Origin: Bacteroidales bacterium
GTDB taxonomy: Bacteria > Bacteroidota > Bacteroidia > Bacteroidales > VadinHA17
Direction: 5' to 3'
DNA: 32,707 nucleotides
NCBI GenBank assembly: GCA_027067975.1
Contig: JAMOUS010000204.1
Span: 1 to 32,707, forward strand
The translations under genes and the position numbers were made by a program. Shown one piece after another: positions 8,421-17,887 of this stretch (the stretch's first letter is position 1; each line of letters starts with the position of its first letter). Under the pieces are notes generated by a model. That model had not been told where the DNA came from. It was given only the letters and a program-made list of their open reading frames with translations, and searched no databases.

Positions 8421-11400
8421 ATGAGAAATAAAATCCTGACCCTGTTGTTCCATCTCATCCTCACGGCGGTGCCCCTCTTCCCGCAAGGGGAGAAAGTGAC
8501 CGTGAAAGGTGAGGGGATTCCTCTGCGGCAGCTCTTCGAGATGATCCAGGAGAAGACGCATTACCGTTTTTTCTACAACGAGGATCTTCCTGCCCTGAAC
8601 GAAAGGGTGACCGTGGATGCCCGGAATGAGGATGTGAGCACGTTGTTGACCTCGGTGCTGGGGCAACGGGGTCTGATGTACCGGATCATTGATGGCAAGC
8701 TGATCGTCGTGGCCGATCCGAAAGGCTTCCAGCAGCATACCGTGAGCGGGCGTGTGACGACCGAGGACGGCTCCCCTTTGCCGGGGGTGAATGTGTTCAT
8801 CAAGGGCACCTCCAAGGGGACCATTACCGATACTGACGGACGTTACTCGCTCGAGGTCCCTGATGGTGCCACGGTGCTGGTCTTTTCGTTTGTGGGCTAT
8901 AAGCCGCAGGAGATCCCGGTGGGCGACCGACGGGTGCTCAATGTCCGGCTGAAAGAGTCGGTGCAGAAGCTCGAGAAAGTGGTGGTCACCGGCCTGGGCA
9001 TCTCCCGCAAGCAGAAATCGTTGGGATATGCCGTGACCGAGGTGGGAGGTGAAGAGGTGGCCCAGGCCAAGGAAGCCAACATGATCAATTCGCTGGCCGG
9101 AAAGGTGGCGGGCATGCAGATCAACCGCACGGCCGGCGGGGTAGGGTCATCAAGCCGCGTGATCCTGCGCGGCATCACCTCCCTGCTGGGCAGCAACCGG
9201 CCCCTTTTCGTCGTCGACGGCGTGCCGGTGAGCTCCGGAAACCTCGGCAGCGCCGGGGAATGGGGAGGCATCGACCGGGGCGACAACATCGCCGACATCA
9301 ACCCTGAGGATATCGAAAGCATCTCCGTCCTGAAAGGCCCCAGTGCATCGGCCATCTACGGCTCGATCGGAGCCAACGGCGTGATCCTCATCACCACCAA
9401 GAAAGGAAGCCGCAAAGAGGGAGTGGGGGTCGAGTACAGCTCTTCCGTATCGATGGACACCCCGTTGGTATTGCCGGAGCTGCAAAACAAGTACGGCATG
9501 GGGGGCTATGGAGTGTACGCCCCTATCGATCCGGTGACAGGCCTGCCTTCGGGAGAATATCCCTGGGTATGGAGCTACGGACCGGAGATGCAGGGACAAC
9601 TCCTCATCAACTGGCTCGGGGAAGAACAGCCTTATACGCCGCAACCGGACAATTACAAAGACTTCTTTACAACGGGGTGGGGGTTGACCAACACGTTGGC
9701 TTTTGAGGCGGGTTCGCCCAAAGCCACCACACGGGTATCTTTCTCCGATTTCAGGACGCAAGGGATCGTGCCCAACAACGACCTGAACCGCCAGACCTTC
9801 AACCTGCGGGGTACTGCCAAACTGGGCAAGCGCCTCGACCTCGACGCACGGGTCACCTATGTCCATCAACGGGCCCACAACCGCCCTCTGATGAGCGAAG
9901 ATCCCCACAACCCGGTGTATATGCTCGAAATGATGCCCCGTAACCTGCGTCTCGAGGATCTTAAGAACAATATCGTCGATGAGAACGGAAAGGAGAAGAA
10001 CTGGATGTCTGACATCTTCACCAGCAACCCCTATTGGGGCCTGAAATATATCGGGAATCTCGACGATAAGAACCGTATGATCAGTTTCTTGTCGCTCAAC
10101 TATCATTTTTCCGACTGGCTGAGCCTGCTCTTCCGCAACGGGATGGACTATTATTCGTTGCGGACGAAAGAATGGCGTGCCAATAAGTCGAAGACCAACA
10201 ACGACGGATACCTTTCGGCCAGCCAGAGCAACAACATGTCATTCAATTCCGATTTCCTGCTTTCGGCCAAGAAGAAGCTATCGGACAATCTGGGCGGGGG
10301 GCTCAGCCTCGGCGGGAACATGCGCTACTACAACGGTATCTGGATCGGTCAGAGCGGAAGTCTTTTCCATGTTCCCGATTTTTACAACATCAGCAATGTA
10401 TCGCGTTACTCCACCGGTGAGGGTTTTTCGGAAAAAGAGGTCTTCTCGCTGTATGCTCTGGCCAACCTTTCCTGGAAGGATTATCTGTTCCTGGATGCCA
10501 CGATCCGGAATGACTGGTCGACCACATTGCCCAAGAACAACAACTCCTATTTTTACCACTCGGAGAACATCGGTTTCATTTTCACGCAGGCCTTTGGCTG
10601 GAAGAATTATTGGTTCTCGTTCGGGAAGCTGCGGGGTTCGTTCGCAAAGGTGGGGAACGACACGGGTCCGTACCAGACTTATCAGTATTATTATGTGGAG
10701 CAGAGCAAGTTCCCCTACCCGTTGGGCAACCTTTCGTCGCAGTTGGCTTTCTATGACTTCAAACCGGAGCTTACCGACTCGTGGGAGGCGGGGGCGGATC
10801 TGATGTTCTTCGGGCGTCGGCTGGAGGCCAATTTCACCTATTATGAGAACCTTTCGAAGAACCAGATCATGTCGGTGCCGTTGTCGCACACCACCGGCTA
10901 TACGAGCAAGAAATTCAATGCCGGCAGCATCCGGAGCCGCGGTTATGAGGTGGTGGTAGGAGGGACACCGGTACATACCGAATCGGGTTTCGACCTGCAC
11001 TTGTCGTTCAATCTTTCGCACAGTGTTTCGATCGTCGAGTCGTTGCATCCCAGTCTGGACAAGCTGGAGCTGGCACACCTGTGGTCGGCATCGATCCAGG
11101 CCAGACCCGGAGAGAAATATGGTGATATCTACGGCTATGCTTACAAAAAAGACAAGTTCGGCCGCAAGTTGATCGACGACCGGGGTTTTGCCCAGAAAGG
11201 GGACTATACCAACCTGGGGAATATCAACCCTGATTTCCTGGCAGGGTTCTCGGGCAAGATGTCATGGAAAGGTTTGAGCTTCAGTTTCCTTGTGGACATT
11301 CAGCAAGGAGGGAAGTTCTTCTCCTGGGGCAAGGCGATGAAGTGTCTTTTCGGGAATACGGTGGAAACACTTGAGGGGCGTGCCGAATGGTATGCCACCC

Positions 11401-11816
11401 ATGATCCTGCCACGATGTACCAGACCCCGCTGCCGGGAGTGGAGCCGGATGGTTACTATGAGGAGGGTGTCCTGGAGAAGAACGGCCAGCCCAACAATAT
11501 TCCCATCCAGCCGATCTGGCGGTGGTACAACGTGTATGCCCAGGACATTGCGGAGGAATGGATCGTGGATGCTTCCAATGTGAGGATGCGCGAGATGGTA
11601 TTGGGGTATACCTTCCCTGCCAAGCTCCTGAAGAATACGCCCCTGGCCTCGGCACACGTGGGCCTCTCGGGCAGGAACCTCTTCTTCTTTTACCGGGCTT
11701 CGCGCCATGTGGATCCCGAGTCGGGTTACAACCCCGGCAACGTGGGCAACGGTTTTGAGAACCATGCCTTGCCTACCACGCGCAGCATCGCTTTCAACCT
11801 GAAAATCGAATTTTGA
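8421..11816 (+). CDS. SusC/RagA-family TonB-linked outer membrane protein with N-terminal STN domain
   Basis: Signal peptide, STN domain (LRQLFEMIQEKTHYRFFYNEDLP...), CarboxypepD_reg-like (VSGRVTTEDGSPLPGVNVFIKGTSKGTITDTDGRYSLEVP), plug (LFVVDGVPVSSG, ISVLKGPSASAIYGSIGANGVILITTKKG), C-terminal TRSIAFNLKIEF. Confidence 0.96.
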   Translation: MRNKILTLLFHLILTAVPLFPQGEKVTVKGEGIPLRQLFEMIQEKTHYRFFYNEDLPALNERVTVDARNEDVSTLLTSVLGQRGLMYRIIDGKLIVVADPKGFQQHTVSGRVTTEDGSPLPGVNVFIKGTSKGTITDTDGRYSLEVPDGATVLVFSFVGYKPQEIPVGDRRVLNVRLKESVQKLEKVVVTGLGISRKQKSLGYAVTEVGGEEVAQAKEANMINSLAGKVAGMQINRTAGGVGSSSRVILRGITSLLGSNRPLFVVDGVPVSSGNLGSAGEWGGIDRGDNIADINPEDIESISVLKGPSASAIYGSIGANGVILITTKKGSRKEGVGVEYSSSVSMDTPLVLPELQNKYGMGGYGVYAPIDPVTGLPSGEYPWVWSYGPEMQGQLLINWLGEEQPYTPQPDNYKDFFTTGWGLTNTLAFEAGSPKATTRVSFSDFRTQGIVPNNDLNRQTFNLRGTAKLGKRLDLDARVTYVHQRAHNRPLMSEDPHNPVYMLEMMPRNLRLEDLKNNIVDENGKEKNWMSDIFTSNPYWGLKYIGNLDDKNRMISFLSLNYHFSDWLSLLFRNGMDYYSLRTKEWRANKSKTNNDGYLSASQSNNMSFNSDFLLSAKKKLSDNLGGGLSLGGNMRYYNGIWIGQSGSLFHVPDFYNISNVSRYSTGEGFSEKEVFSLYALANLSWKDYLFLDATIRNDWSTTLPKNNNSYFYHSENIGFIFTQAFGWKNYWFSFGKLRGSFAKVGNDTGPYQTYQYYYVEQSKFPYPLGNLSSQLAFYDFKPELTDSWEAGADLMFFGRRLEANFTYYENLSKNQIMSVPLSHTTGYTSKKFNAGSIRSRGYEVVVGGTPVHTESGFDLHLSFNLSHSVSIVESLHPSLDKLELAHLWSASIQARPGEKYGDIYGYAYKKDKFGRKLIDDRGFAQKGDYTNLGNINPDFLAGFSGKMSWKGLSFSFLVDIQQGGKFFSWGKAMKCLFGNTVETLEGRAEWYATHDPATMYQTPLPGVEPDGYYEEGVLEKNGQPNNIPIQPIWRWYNVYAQDIAEEWIVDASNVRMREMVLGYTFPAKLLKNTPLASAHVGLSGRNLFFFYRASRHVDPESGYNPGNVGNGFENHALPTTRSIAFNLKIEF

Positions 11817-11818
11817 CC

Positions 11819-13327
11819 ATGAAAAGGATACGACAGAAAATGAAAACCCTTCCGCAAATACTGGCTTTGATCCTGCTGGCTGCCGGCATGAGCGGGTGCT
11901 ACTCGGATTTCAAGGACATGAACAAGAATCCGAATGCGCTGACCTCCCTCGATGCGGAATATCTTTTCTCCAATGCGGTGAAGAAGACCTTCCTCGACAC
12001 CCGTACCGACTGGAAGCTGATGCTCCATTTCGGGTCACAGTACAGTCATTTCTATGTGGTGTCCCACAATACCACACGGCCCCATGATACGTATAAGGAC
12101 AATCTTTACACGGAGGATTATTTTGACATATACAGTGCCACTTTTGTCGGGCCGTTGAAGCTCACCAACGAGGTGATCCGGCTCACCGCCGAAGGGGGTG
12201 AACAGGAGAATCCTTTGCGCAATGCCATGGCCCAGGTAGTGGCCATGGTCAACTATGCCCGCATCACCGACCTTTACGGGGACATCCCTTATACGGAAGG
12301 CGGTTGGGGCCGCGAAGGGGTCCTCAGCCCCAAATATGATGCCCAGCAGTTCATCTACGAGGATATGATGACCCGGCTGAAGAACTGTATCGAGGTGATC
12401 AAGGCGGGCGACCCCAAGGATGCTTACCCGGGTTTTGACCCGTTGTATGACAATGATCCGGAGGCGTGGGTGCGTTTCGCCAGCTCTTTCCGCTTACGTT
12501 TGGCCATGCGGGCGCGCTTTGCAGATGAGGCGTTCGCATCACAGGTGATCAGCGAATGCTTGCAAGAAGAGCTTATCGAGGATCTCGGGCAGAATGCCCA
12601 GATCGTCCGCTATGACAATCCCGACCTGTATAACAACTGGGACTGGATACACGGGATGCTACCCTGGAAAATGAGCAAGAAGCTGGTCGACTGGTTGAAG
12701 AACACTTCCGACCCGCGGTTGCAGGAATGGGTGGAGCCCACTCCTTTCGGGGAATACCGGGGGGTGCCGAACGGCCTGAACGATGTGGAGTTCTCAAAGG
12801 TGTACTGGGACAGTATCTCCGATCCCACCCCTGCACTTTATGCCAGGGATATGCCGGTCTATTTTCTTACAGCGCCGGAAGTGAAGTTCCTCCATGCCGA
12901 AGCAGCCCTGATCGGACTCGATGGCGGTGATGCCAACCAGTACTACCGCGAAGGGATCCGGCTGGCCATGGAACAGTGGAACATCCCCGACACGGCCATC
13001 CAGCGCTTTCTCGACCATGAGGCGGAAGCCACCCTGTTCGGTAGCGACGAGAACAAACTTCGCCAGATCGCCACGCAGAAGTGGCTCTCTTTTGCCACCA
13101 ACTTTATCCAGGCATATACCAGCATCCGCCGTACCGGCTATCCGTTGATCCCGCAGCGGACCGCCCCATGGCTCGACCGCGGTGTCACGGACGGCTATCT
13201 TCCCAAACGTTTTAAATATCCCAAAAAGGAGATCGCCATCAACTACGATCATGTGATGGAAGCCATCGAGCGGCAAGGGCCCAATGAGATCTCCACGCCG
13301 GTATGGTGGGATGTGAAGGGGGATTGA
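11819..13327 (+). CDS. SusD/RagB-family nutrient-binding outer membrane lipoprotein
   Basis: Lipobox AAGMSGCYSDFKDMNKNPNALTS; RITDLYGDIPYTEGG; immediately downstream of SusC. Confidence 0.93.
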   Translation: MKRIRQKMKTLPQILALILLAAGMSGCYSDFKDMNKNPNALTSLDAEYLFSNAVKKTFLDTRTDWKLMLHFGSQYSHFYVVSHNTTRPHDTYKDNLYTEDYFDIYSATFVGPLKLTNEVIRLTAEGGEQENPLRNAMAQVVAMVNYARITDLYGDIPYTEGGWGREGVLSPKYDAQQFIYEDMMTRLKNCIEVIKAGDPKDAYPGFDPLYDNDPEAWVRFASSFRLRLAMRARFADEAFASQVISECLQEELIEDLGQNAQIVRYDNPDLYNNWDWIHGMLPWKMSKKLVDWLKNTSDPRLQEWVEPTPFGEYRGVPNGLNDVEFSKVYWDSISDPTPALYARDMPVYFLTAPEVKFLHAEAALIGLDGGDANQYYREGIRLAMEQWNIPDTAIQRFLDHEAEATLFGSDENKLRQIATQKWLSFATNFIQAYTSIRRTGYPLIPQRTAPWLDRGVTDGYLPKRFKYPKKEIAINYDHVMEAIERQGPNEISTPVWWDVKGD

Positions 13328-13356
13328 GCAAGAGAAACCCGAAAAATGCGGAAACC

Positions 13357-14292
13357 ATGAAACGAAATGGAAGGATGATACTGAAAAAGATCATACGGAT
13401 GGCAGGGGTGGCCTTTTTCGCCGCCGCGATGTTCTCCGCCTGCAGTGAAGAAGCCCCGTTGGTCGACTTCTATTTTGAGGTGCGGGGCGATACGGCCATA
13501 TTCAACAGCAAGGCGATCCATGCCGATACCTATGCTTGGGATTTCGGTGACGGACAGACCTTCGACGAACCTGACCCGATACACATTTATGAGAACCCGG
13601 GAGATTACGAAGTGACCCTGACCGTCACGGGAAAAGGCGGCCAGGATTCCCAGACGAAGGTCGTGACCATTGTTCCCAATTCGCCCTATGACCTGCTTAC
13701 GGGAGGTCCCGACAATACGGAAGGAAAAGTATGGCGGATCAGCCGTACCATTTCTTCCGGCGATGCCATTTTTACACCCATCGATGAGGAACTTGGGCAT
13801 GTTTACCTGCCAATGTACAACAATGTACTGGAAGACCTGGGCCTGGGGGAGGAGTATGAGGATGAGTTCATTTTTTATCCCGATGGGACATACAAGCATA
13901 ATGTCAAGAACGGCGGGGGGATGACCGGCTATCGTTATGCCAGCAATAACGGACTGGAGGTGATCAAGACCACCCCGTACGGGATCTGGGTGACGAAGTT
14001 CTCCCCTCCCGAACATGCCACTTTCACATTTGCCGAGGATACGACCTTTACCTTAAAGTGTGCGATGGAACGGGAGGATTCGCTTTATGATGTCACCTTC
14101 CACCATGTGATGGTCGTCCAGGCCTCCGAGCCGGAATTCTTTGTCTTGCGGGATTATACCCGTACGGTGATCATCAAGGAGATCACCCATGACAAGATGA
14201 GGGTGTTGGTGTTCCTTTCGAGCAGTGACATTGATGATATTTCCCAATATCCTACCCATGCTTTCCTGATGACCCTCGAAGCTGAAAAATAA
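13357..14292 (+). CDS. PKD-domain lipoprotein (candidate surface glycan-binding protein)
   Basis: Lipobox MFSACSEE; PKD repeat AIHADTYAWDFGDGQTFDEPDPIHIYENPGDYEVTLTVTGKGG; follows SusCD. Confidence 0.8.
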   Translation: MKRNGRMILKKIIRMAGVAFFAAAMFSACSEEAPLVDFYFEVRGDTAIFNSKAIHADTYAWDFGDGQTFDEPDPIHIYENPGDYEVTLTVTGKGGQDSQTKVVTIVPNSPYDLLTGGPDNTEGKVWRISRTISSGDAIFTPIDEELGHVYLPMYNNVLEDLGLGEEYEDEFIFYPDGTYKHNVKNGGGMTGYRYASNNGLEVIKTTPYGIWVTKFSPPEHATFTFAEDTTFTLKCAMEREDSLYDVTFHHVMVVQASEPEFFVLRDYTRTVIIKEITHDKMRVLVFLSSSDIDDISQYPTHAFLMTLEAEK

Positions 14293-14295
14293 ATC

Positions 14296-15882
14296 ATGAT
14301 GATGAAAAAAGGAATAAAAATTTGGATCGCCGCTGGGTTGCTGCTGGCAGGGATCACCGCATGTACAACAGGGACACACTTTTCTCCTTTTCTCCGTGTT
14401 GAGGGGAATGCCTTTATCGATTCAGCGGGCCGCGAGGTCGTGTTGCATGGTATCAATGTGATCAACAAGGATCCTGGGACAAAGTATCTCTGCAGCATAG
14501 GAGAGGAGGTGTATGAAAAGATGCACAGCTGGGGGTTCAATGTGGTGAGGCTGGGCATTCTCTGGGACGGACTGGAACCGGAGCCGGGAAAATATGATGA
14601 GGAGATGTTCCGTTGTATCGACCGGCATATTGCCTGGGCACGCAAATATGGGATCTATGTGCTCCTGGACATGCATCAGGATCTTTACGGGGAGAAGTAT
14701 TCGGACGGGGCGCCTCGCTGGGCTACCCTTGACGAAGATTTGCCCCATCAAACCGGAGCAATCTGGAGCGATGCTTACCTGTTGAGCCCGGCCATCCAGC
14801 GGGCTTTCGACAATTTCTGGAGGAATGCTCCTGCCCCAGATGGGAAAGGCATCCAGGATCATTATGCAGACCTGTGGAAAAAGATCGCGGCCCGGTATGC
14901 CCGGGAGCCGGTGGTGATCGGATACGATCTGATGAACGAACCTTTCCCGGGATCGCAGGCGGAGCAATATGTGCAGGCGATGATCGGGGCATACGGACAG
15001 TGGCTTGCCCGCACCACAGGAAAAATGCTTTCCGAAAAGGAACTGGTGGCTATGTGGAGCTCGCCGGAGGGGAAAGCGAAGGTTTTCGAATCCCTGCAGG
15101 ATACGGCCGTCTATAAGCAGGTGCTTCACTCCATCCTGCCGTTGACCCGCATGTTCGAGCAGGGCCCCCTGAACGACTTCTATACCCGTGTCGGTAGAGC
15201 GATCCGGGAGGTGGACACCCACCACATTCTTTTCCTGGAGCACAACTATTTCTGTAACCCCGGCGTTCCCAGCCAGCTGGTCATTCCCCGCACGGCACCT
15301 GACGGCGGCCGTGACCCGCTCGTGGCCTATGCTCCCCACGGCTATGATCTGCTGGTGGATACCCGGGATTATGACAAGGCCAGTGCCGCACGTGTAGCCT
15401 TCCTGTTTGGACAGATCGAAAAGACGGCCCAGAGATTGAATGTCCCCGTGCTGGTGGGAGAATGGGGGGCGTTCCATTCCCGCAAGGATGTGTTCGTGGA
15501 ACATGCTCGGCTCATTACCGGTATGTTCGCCAAAATGAAAGCTTCTGAAACTTTTTGGGCATATTACGAGGGGATCGAAGAATATCCCTTCTTCCGCGTG
15601 TTGCAGCATCCTTACCCCAAAGCCGTGGCCGGGAAGTTGAAGAGCTATTCTTTCGATCCAGAAAAAAGAGTGTTGAAGGTAACATGGGAGGAGAACGGCC
15701 AGATCCTTGAGCCTTCTCTCTTTTACGTTCCCGGCGTTACGACAGGGGATGCTGTGAACATCGAGCTTCTTCCTGAAGGGGATGGATTTGCGTTCCGTTT
15801 CCTCCCCGACGGAAAAGGGGCGGTGTTGAACGTCATCCCGCAAAAAGAAACCGGAAAAAGAACATTGAAGATCAGTTATTGA
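14296..15882 (+). CDS. Glycoside hydrolase family 5 lipoprotein, endoglycoceramidase-like
   Basis: Lipobox ITACTTG; VLHGINVINKD, LLDMHQDLYGEKYSDGAPRWAT, AFDNFW, YDLMNEPFPGSQ, VLVGEWGAFHS, HPYPKAVAG followed by a C-terminal beta-rich domain. Confidence 0.85.
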   Translation: MMMKKGIKIWIAAGLLLAGITACTTGTHFSPFLRVEGNAFIDSAGREVVLHGINVINKDPGTKYLCSIGEEVYEKMHSWGFNVVRLGILWDGLEPEPGKYDEEMFRCIDRHIAWARKYGIYVLLDMHQDLYGEKYSDGAPRWATLDEDLPHQTGAIWSDAYLLSPAIQRAFDNFWRNAPAPDGKGIQDHYADLWKKIAARYAREPVVIGYDLMNEPFPGSQAEQYVQAMIGAYGQWLARTTGKMLSEKELVAMWSSPEGKAKVFESLQDTAVYKQVLHSILPLTRMFEQGPLNDFYTRVGRAIREVDTHHILFLEHNYFCNPGVPSQLVIPRTAPDGGRDPLVAYAPHGYDLLVDTRDYDKASAARVAFLFGQIEKTAQRLNVPVLVGEWGAFHSRKDVFVEHARLITGMFAKMKASETFWAYYEGIEEYPFFRVLQHPYPKAVAGKLKSYSFDPEKRVLKVTWEENGQILEPSLFYVPGVTTGDAVNIELLPEGDGFAFRFLPDGKGAVLNVIPQKETGKRTLKISY

Positions 15883-15909
15883 AGTATATAACCCATAAAA
15901 CTTAAAACT

Positions 15910-16296
15910 ATGAAAAGGACAATGATGAGAACGTTAATCACGGCAGCCTTCCTGCTGCTGGTGAGCGGAGTGATGCATGCGGAAGGGAAAAAAGTGGACC
16001 CTGTAGGGACCTGGCATTTCAATGCTCCCGACGCACCGTATGAATACAGTACGGGCGATATCGTGATCACGAAAAAGGACGGGAAATACAATGCCCAGAT
16101 CGTGTATAGTGCGTATTATAAACTGGACACCAAGGATCTCAAGATAGAAGGAAATGTGATCACCTTTAAAGCTTATATCGAGGGAGATGTGATCTATTTC
16201 AAAGGGAAGATCGAGAAAGACAAGATCACGGGGAAGGTAAGTTATTCCGACGGTTCTCTTTCCGTAACAGCGGTGAGGGTGAAGAAAAAGAAATAG
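15910..16296 (+). CDS. Small secreted hypothetical protein (128 aa)
   Basis: Signal peptide MKRTMMRTLITAAFLLLVSGVMHA; beta-rich VGTWHFNAPDAPYEYSTGDIVITKKDGKYNAQIVY; followed by an intrinsic terminator. Confidence 0.75.
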   Translation: MKRTMMRTLITAAFLLLVSGVMHAEGKKVDPVGTWHFNAPDAPYEYSTGDIVITKKDGKYNAQIVYSAYYKLDTKDLKIEGNVITFKAYIEGDVIYFKGKIEKDKITGKVSYSDGSLSVTAVRVKKKK

Positions 16297-16310
16297 GGTA
16301 CATTTTCCGG

Positions 16311-16355
16311 AAAAGGACCGGGGAAAGGGGATTTCTTTTCTTTGGTCCTTTTTTT
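16311..16355 (+). terminator. Intrinsic terminator
   Basis: Stem AAAAGGACC (16311-16319) / GGTCCTTTT (16344-16352) with T7 run 16349-16355, 15 nt after stop of the 15910 gene. Confidence 0.7.
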
Positions 16356-16399
16356 GTACAGACAGTTAATATGGGGATAATGTCCCGACAGAATGACAT

Positions 16400-17872
16400 A
16401 TGTTTTTACGAATGAACAAATTATTTCGGTCACTGGTTTTTCTTTTCCTTTTTCTGGGCTTCCTCTGGTTTGGGAGTGTGTTGTGGTTCCAGTGGCGTTA
16501 TCCCCAGTTGCATTGGGATTGGTCAAGTATTGATACCGATGATTTAACTTTCCCTCCGTCGTTTTTGTGGGGGACGGCAACCTCCGCGTATCAGGTCGAA
16601 GGGGGTGATACCAACAGCCAGTGGTATCTGTGGGAACATGCAAAGGACCGACAGGGAAATCCCCGTATTCTGCACGGGGACACGTGCGGGTGGGCGTGTG
16701 ATGAGTGGAACCGTTATCCCGAAGATGTCCGGTTGATGAAAAGTTTGGGGTTGAATGCGTATCGTTTTTCGGTGGAGTGGAGCAAGATCGAACCCCGGGA
16801 AGGGGTGTTTGACCGGGAAGCGATCCTGCATTATCAGCAATTGTGTGATACTTTGCTGAAGGCGGGCATTGAACCCGTCGTCACCCTGCATCACGTCACG
16901 GACCCCATCTGGTTTGCTGAAAAGGGGGGGTGGGAGAAAGAAGAAAACATTCAGGATTTTGTAAAATTTGCCATCCATATTGTTCGAGCCCTGGGAGAGA
17001 GGGTGAGGATCTATTGCACCATCAATGAGCCGGCCGTATATGCCATGGAGTCGTATTTTTCCGGAACGTTTCCTCCCGGGAAGGAAGACCTTCGTCTGAC
17101 GGCGTTGGTGCTGCGAAACCTGCTGATCGCGCATGTTCAGACCTATCATGCGATCAAAGCTTTGCCTGGCGGAAAGGAAAAATATGTCGGCATCGTCAAG
17201 AACATCACCCTTGTCGACCCCTGGAACAAATGGTCCCTGCCCGATTGGCTTTTCAGCCGCCTTTCCGATCAGGCATTTAACGGAACGACGATCGATTTTT
17301 TCCGCACCGGTCGATTCCGTTTCTGGATGCCTGGCATGGTTTTCCTAAATTATGAGGATACTGCGGCTGTTCATTCATTGGACTTCTTTGGTCTCAACTA
17401 CTATTCTCATTATCTTTATCATTTCTCGTTTGACCCGAAGAAGGCTTTTAAGCCCAAAATCCCGGAAAATGAGATAATGACCGATATGGAATATTCTGTT
17501 TATCCAGAAGGTTTTTATCGGGCGGTCCGGCGTGTGGCTGTATTAGGGGTTCCGGTAATGGTGACGGAAAACGGGATTGCGGATGCCCGAGATGACCGTC
17601 GCGAAATGTTCATCCGCCGGCATCTTTTTGCGCTTTCCAAGGCTATACGGGAGGGATACGATGTTTGCGGATATTTTTACTGGAGTTTGCTGGACAATTT
17701 CGAATGGGCGGAAGGATACAGTAAAAAGTTCGGGCTCTATGCCATGGATCCCGTGACGCTGGAACGTACGATGCGGAATGGAGCGAGGGTTTACGGAGAA
17801 ATTGTGAGGAGGTTCAATCCTATTGCCGCTCGACCACCTTCCACAGGCAGGGTGATTGTCGATTGTGAATGA
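16400..17872 (+). CDS. Glycoside hydrolase family 1 (beta-glucosidase-type) with N-terminal membrane anchor
   Basis: Hydrophobic N-terminus LFRSLVFLFLFLGFLWFGSVLWF; FPPSFLWGTATSAYQVEG, YRFSVEWSKIEP, TINEPAVYA, VTENGIAD, YFYWSLLDNFEWAEGYSKKFGLY. Confidence 0.93.
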   Translation: MFLRMNKLFRSLVFLFLFLGFLWFGSVLWFQWRYPQLHWDWSSIDTDDLTFPPSFLWGTATSAYQVEGGDTNSQWYLWEHAKDRQGNPRILHGDTCGWACDEWNRYPEDVRLMKSLGLNAYRFSVEWSKIEPREGVFDREAILHYQQLCDTLLKAGIEPVVTLHHVTDPIWFAEKGGWEKEENIQDFVKFAIHIVRALGERVRIYCTINEPAVYAMESYFSGTFPPGKEDLRLTALVLRNLLIAHVQTYHAIKALPGGKEKYVGIVKNITLVDPWNKWSLPDWLFSRLSDQAFNGTTIDFFRTGRFRFWMPGMVFLNYEDTAAVHSLDFFGLNYYSHYLYHFSFDPKKAFKPKIPENEIMTDMEYSVYPEGFYRAVRRVAVLGVPVMVTENGIADARDDRREMFIRRHLFALSKAIREGYDVCGYFYWSLLDNFEWAEGYSKKFGLYAMDPVTLERTMRNGARVYGEIVRRFNPIAARPPSTGRVIVDCE

Positions 17873-17887
17873 TCATTTATTAATTTT

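Noticed and set aside
9150-10106. 318-aa minus-strand ORF
   Set aside because: Antisense shadow of susC; composition typical of a reverse-frame translation.
14422-15843. 473-aa minus-strand ORF
   Set aside because: Antisense shadow of the GH5 gene.
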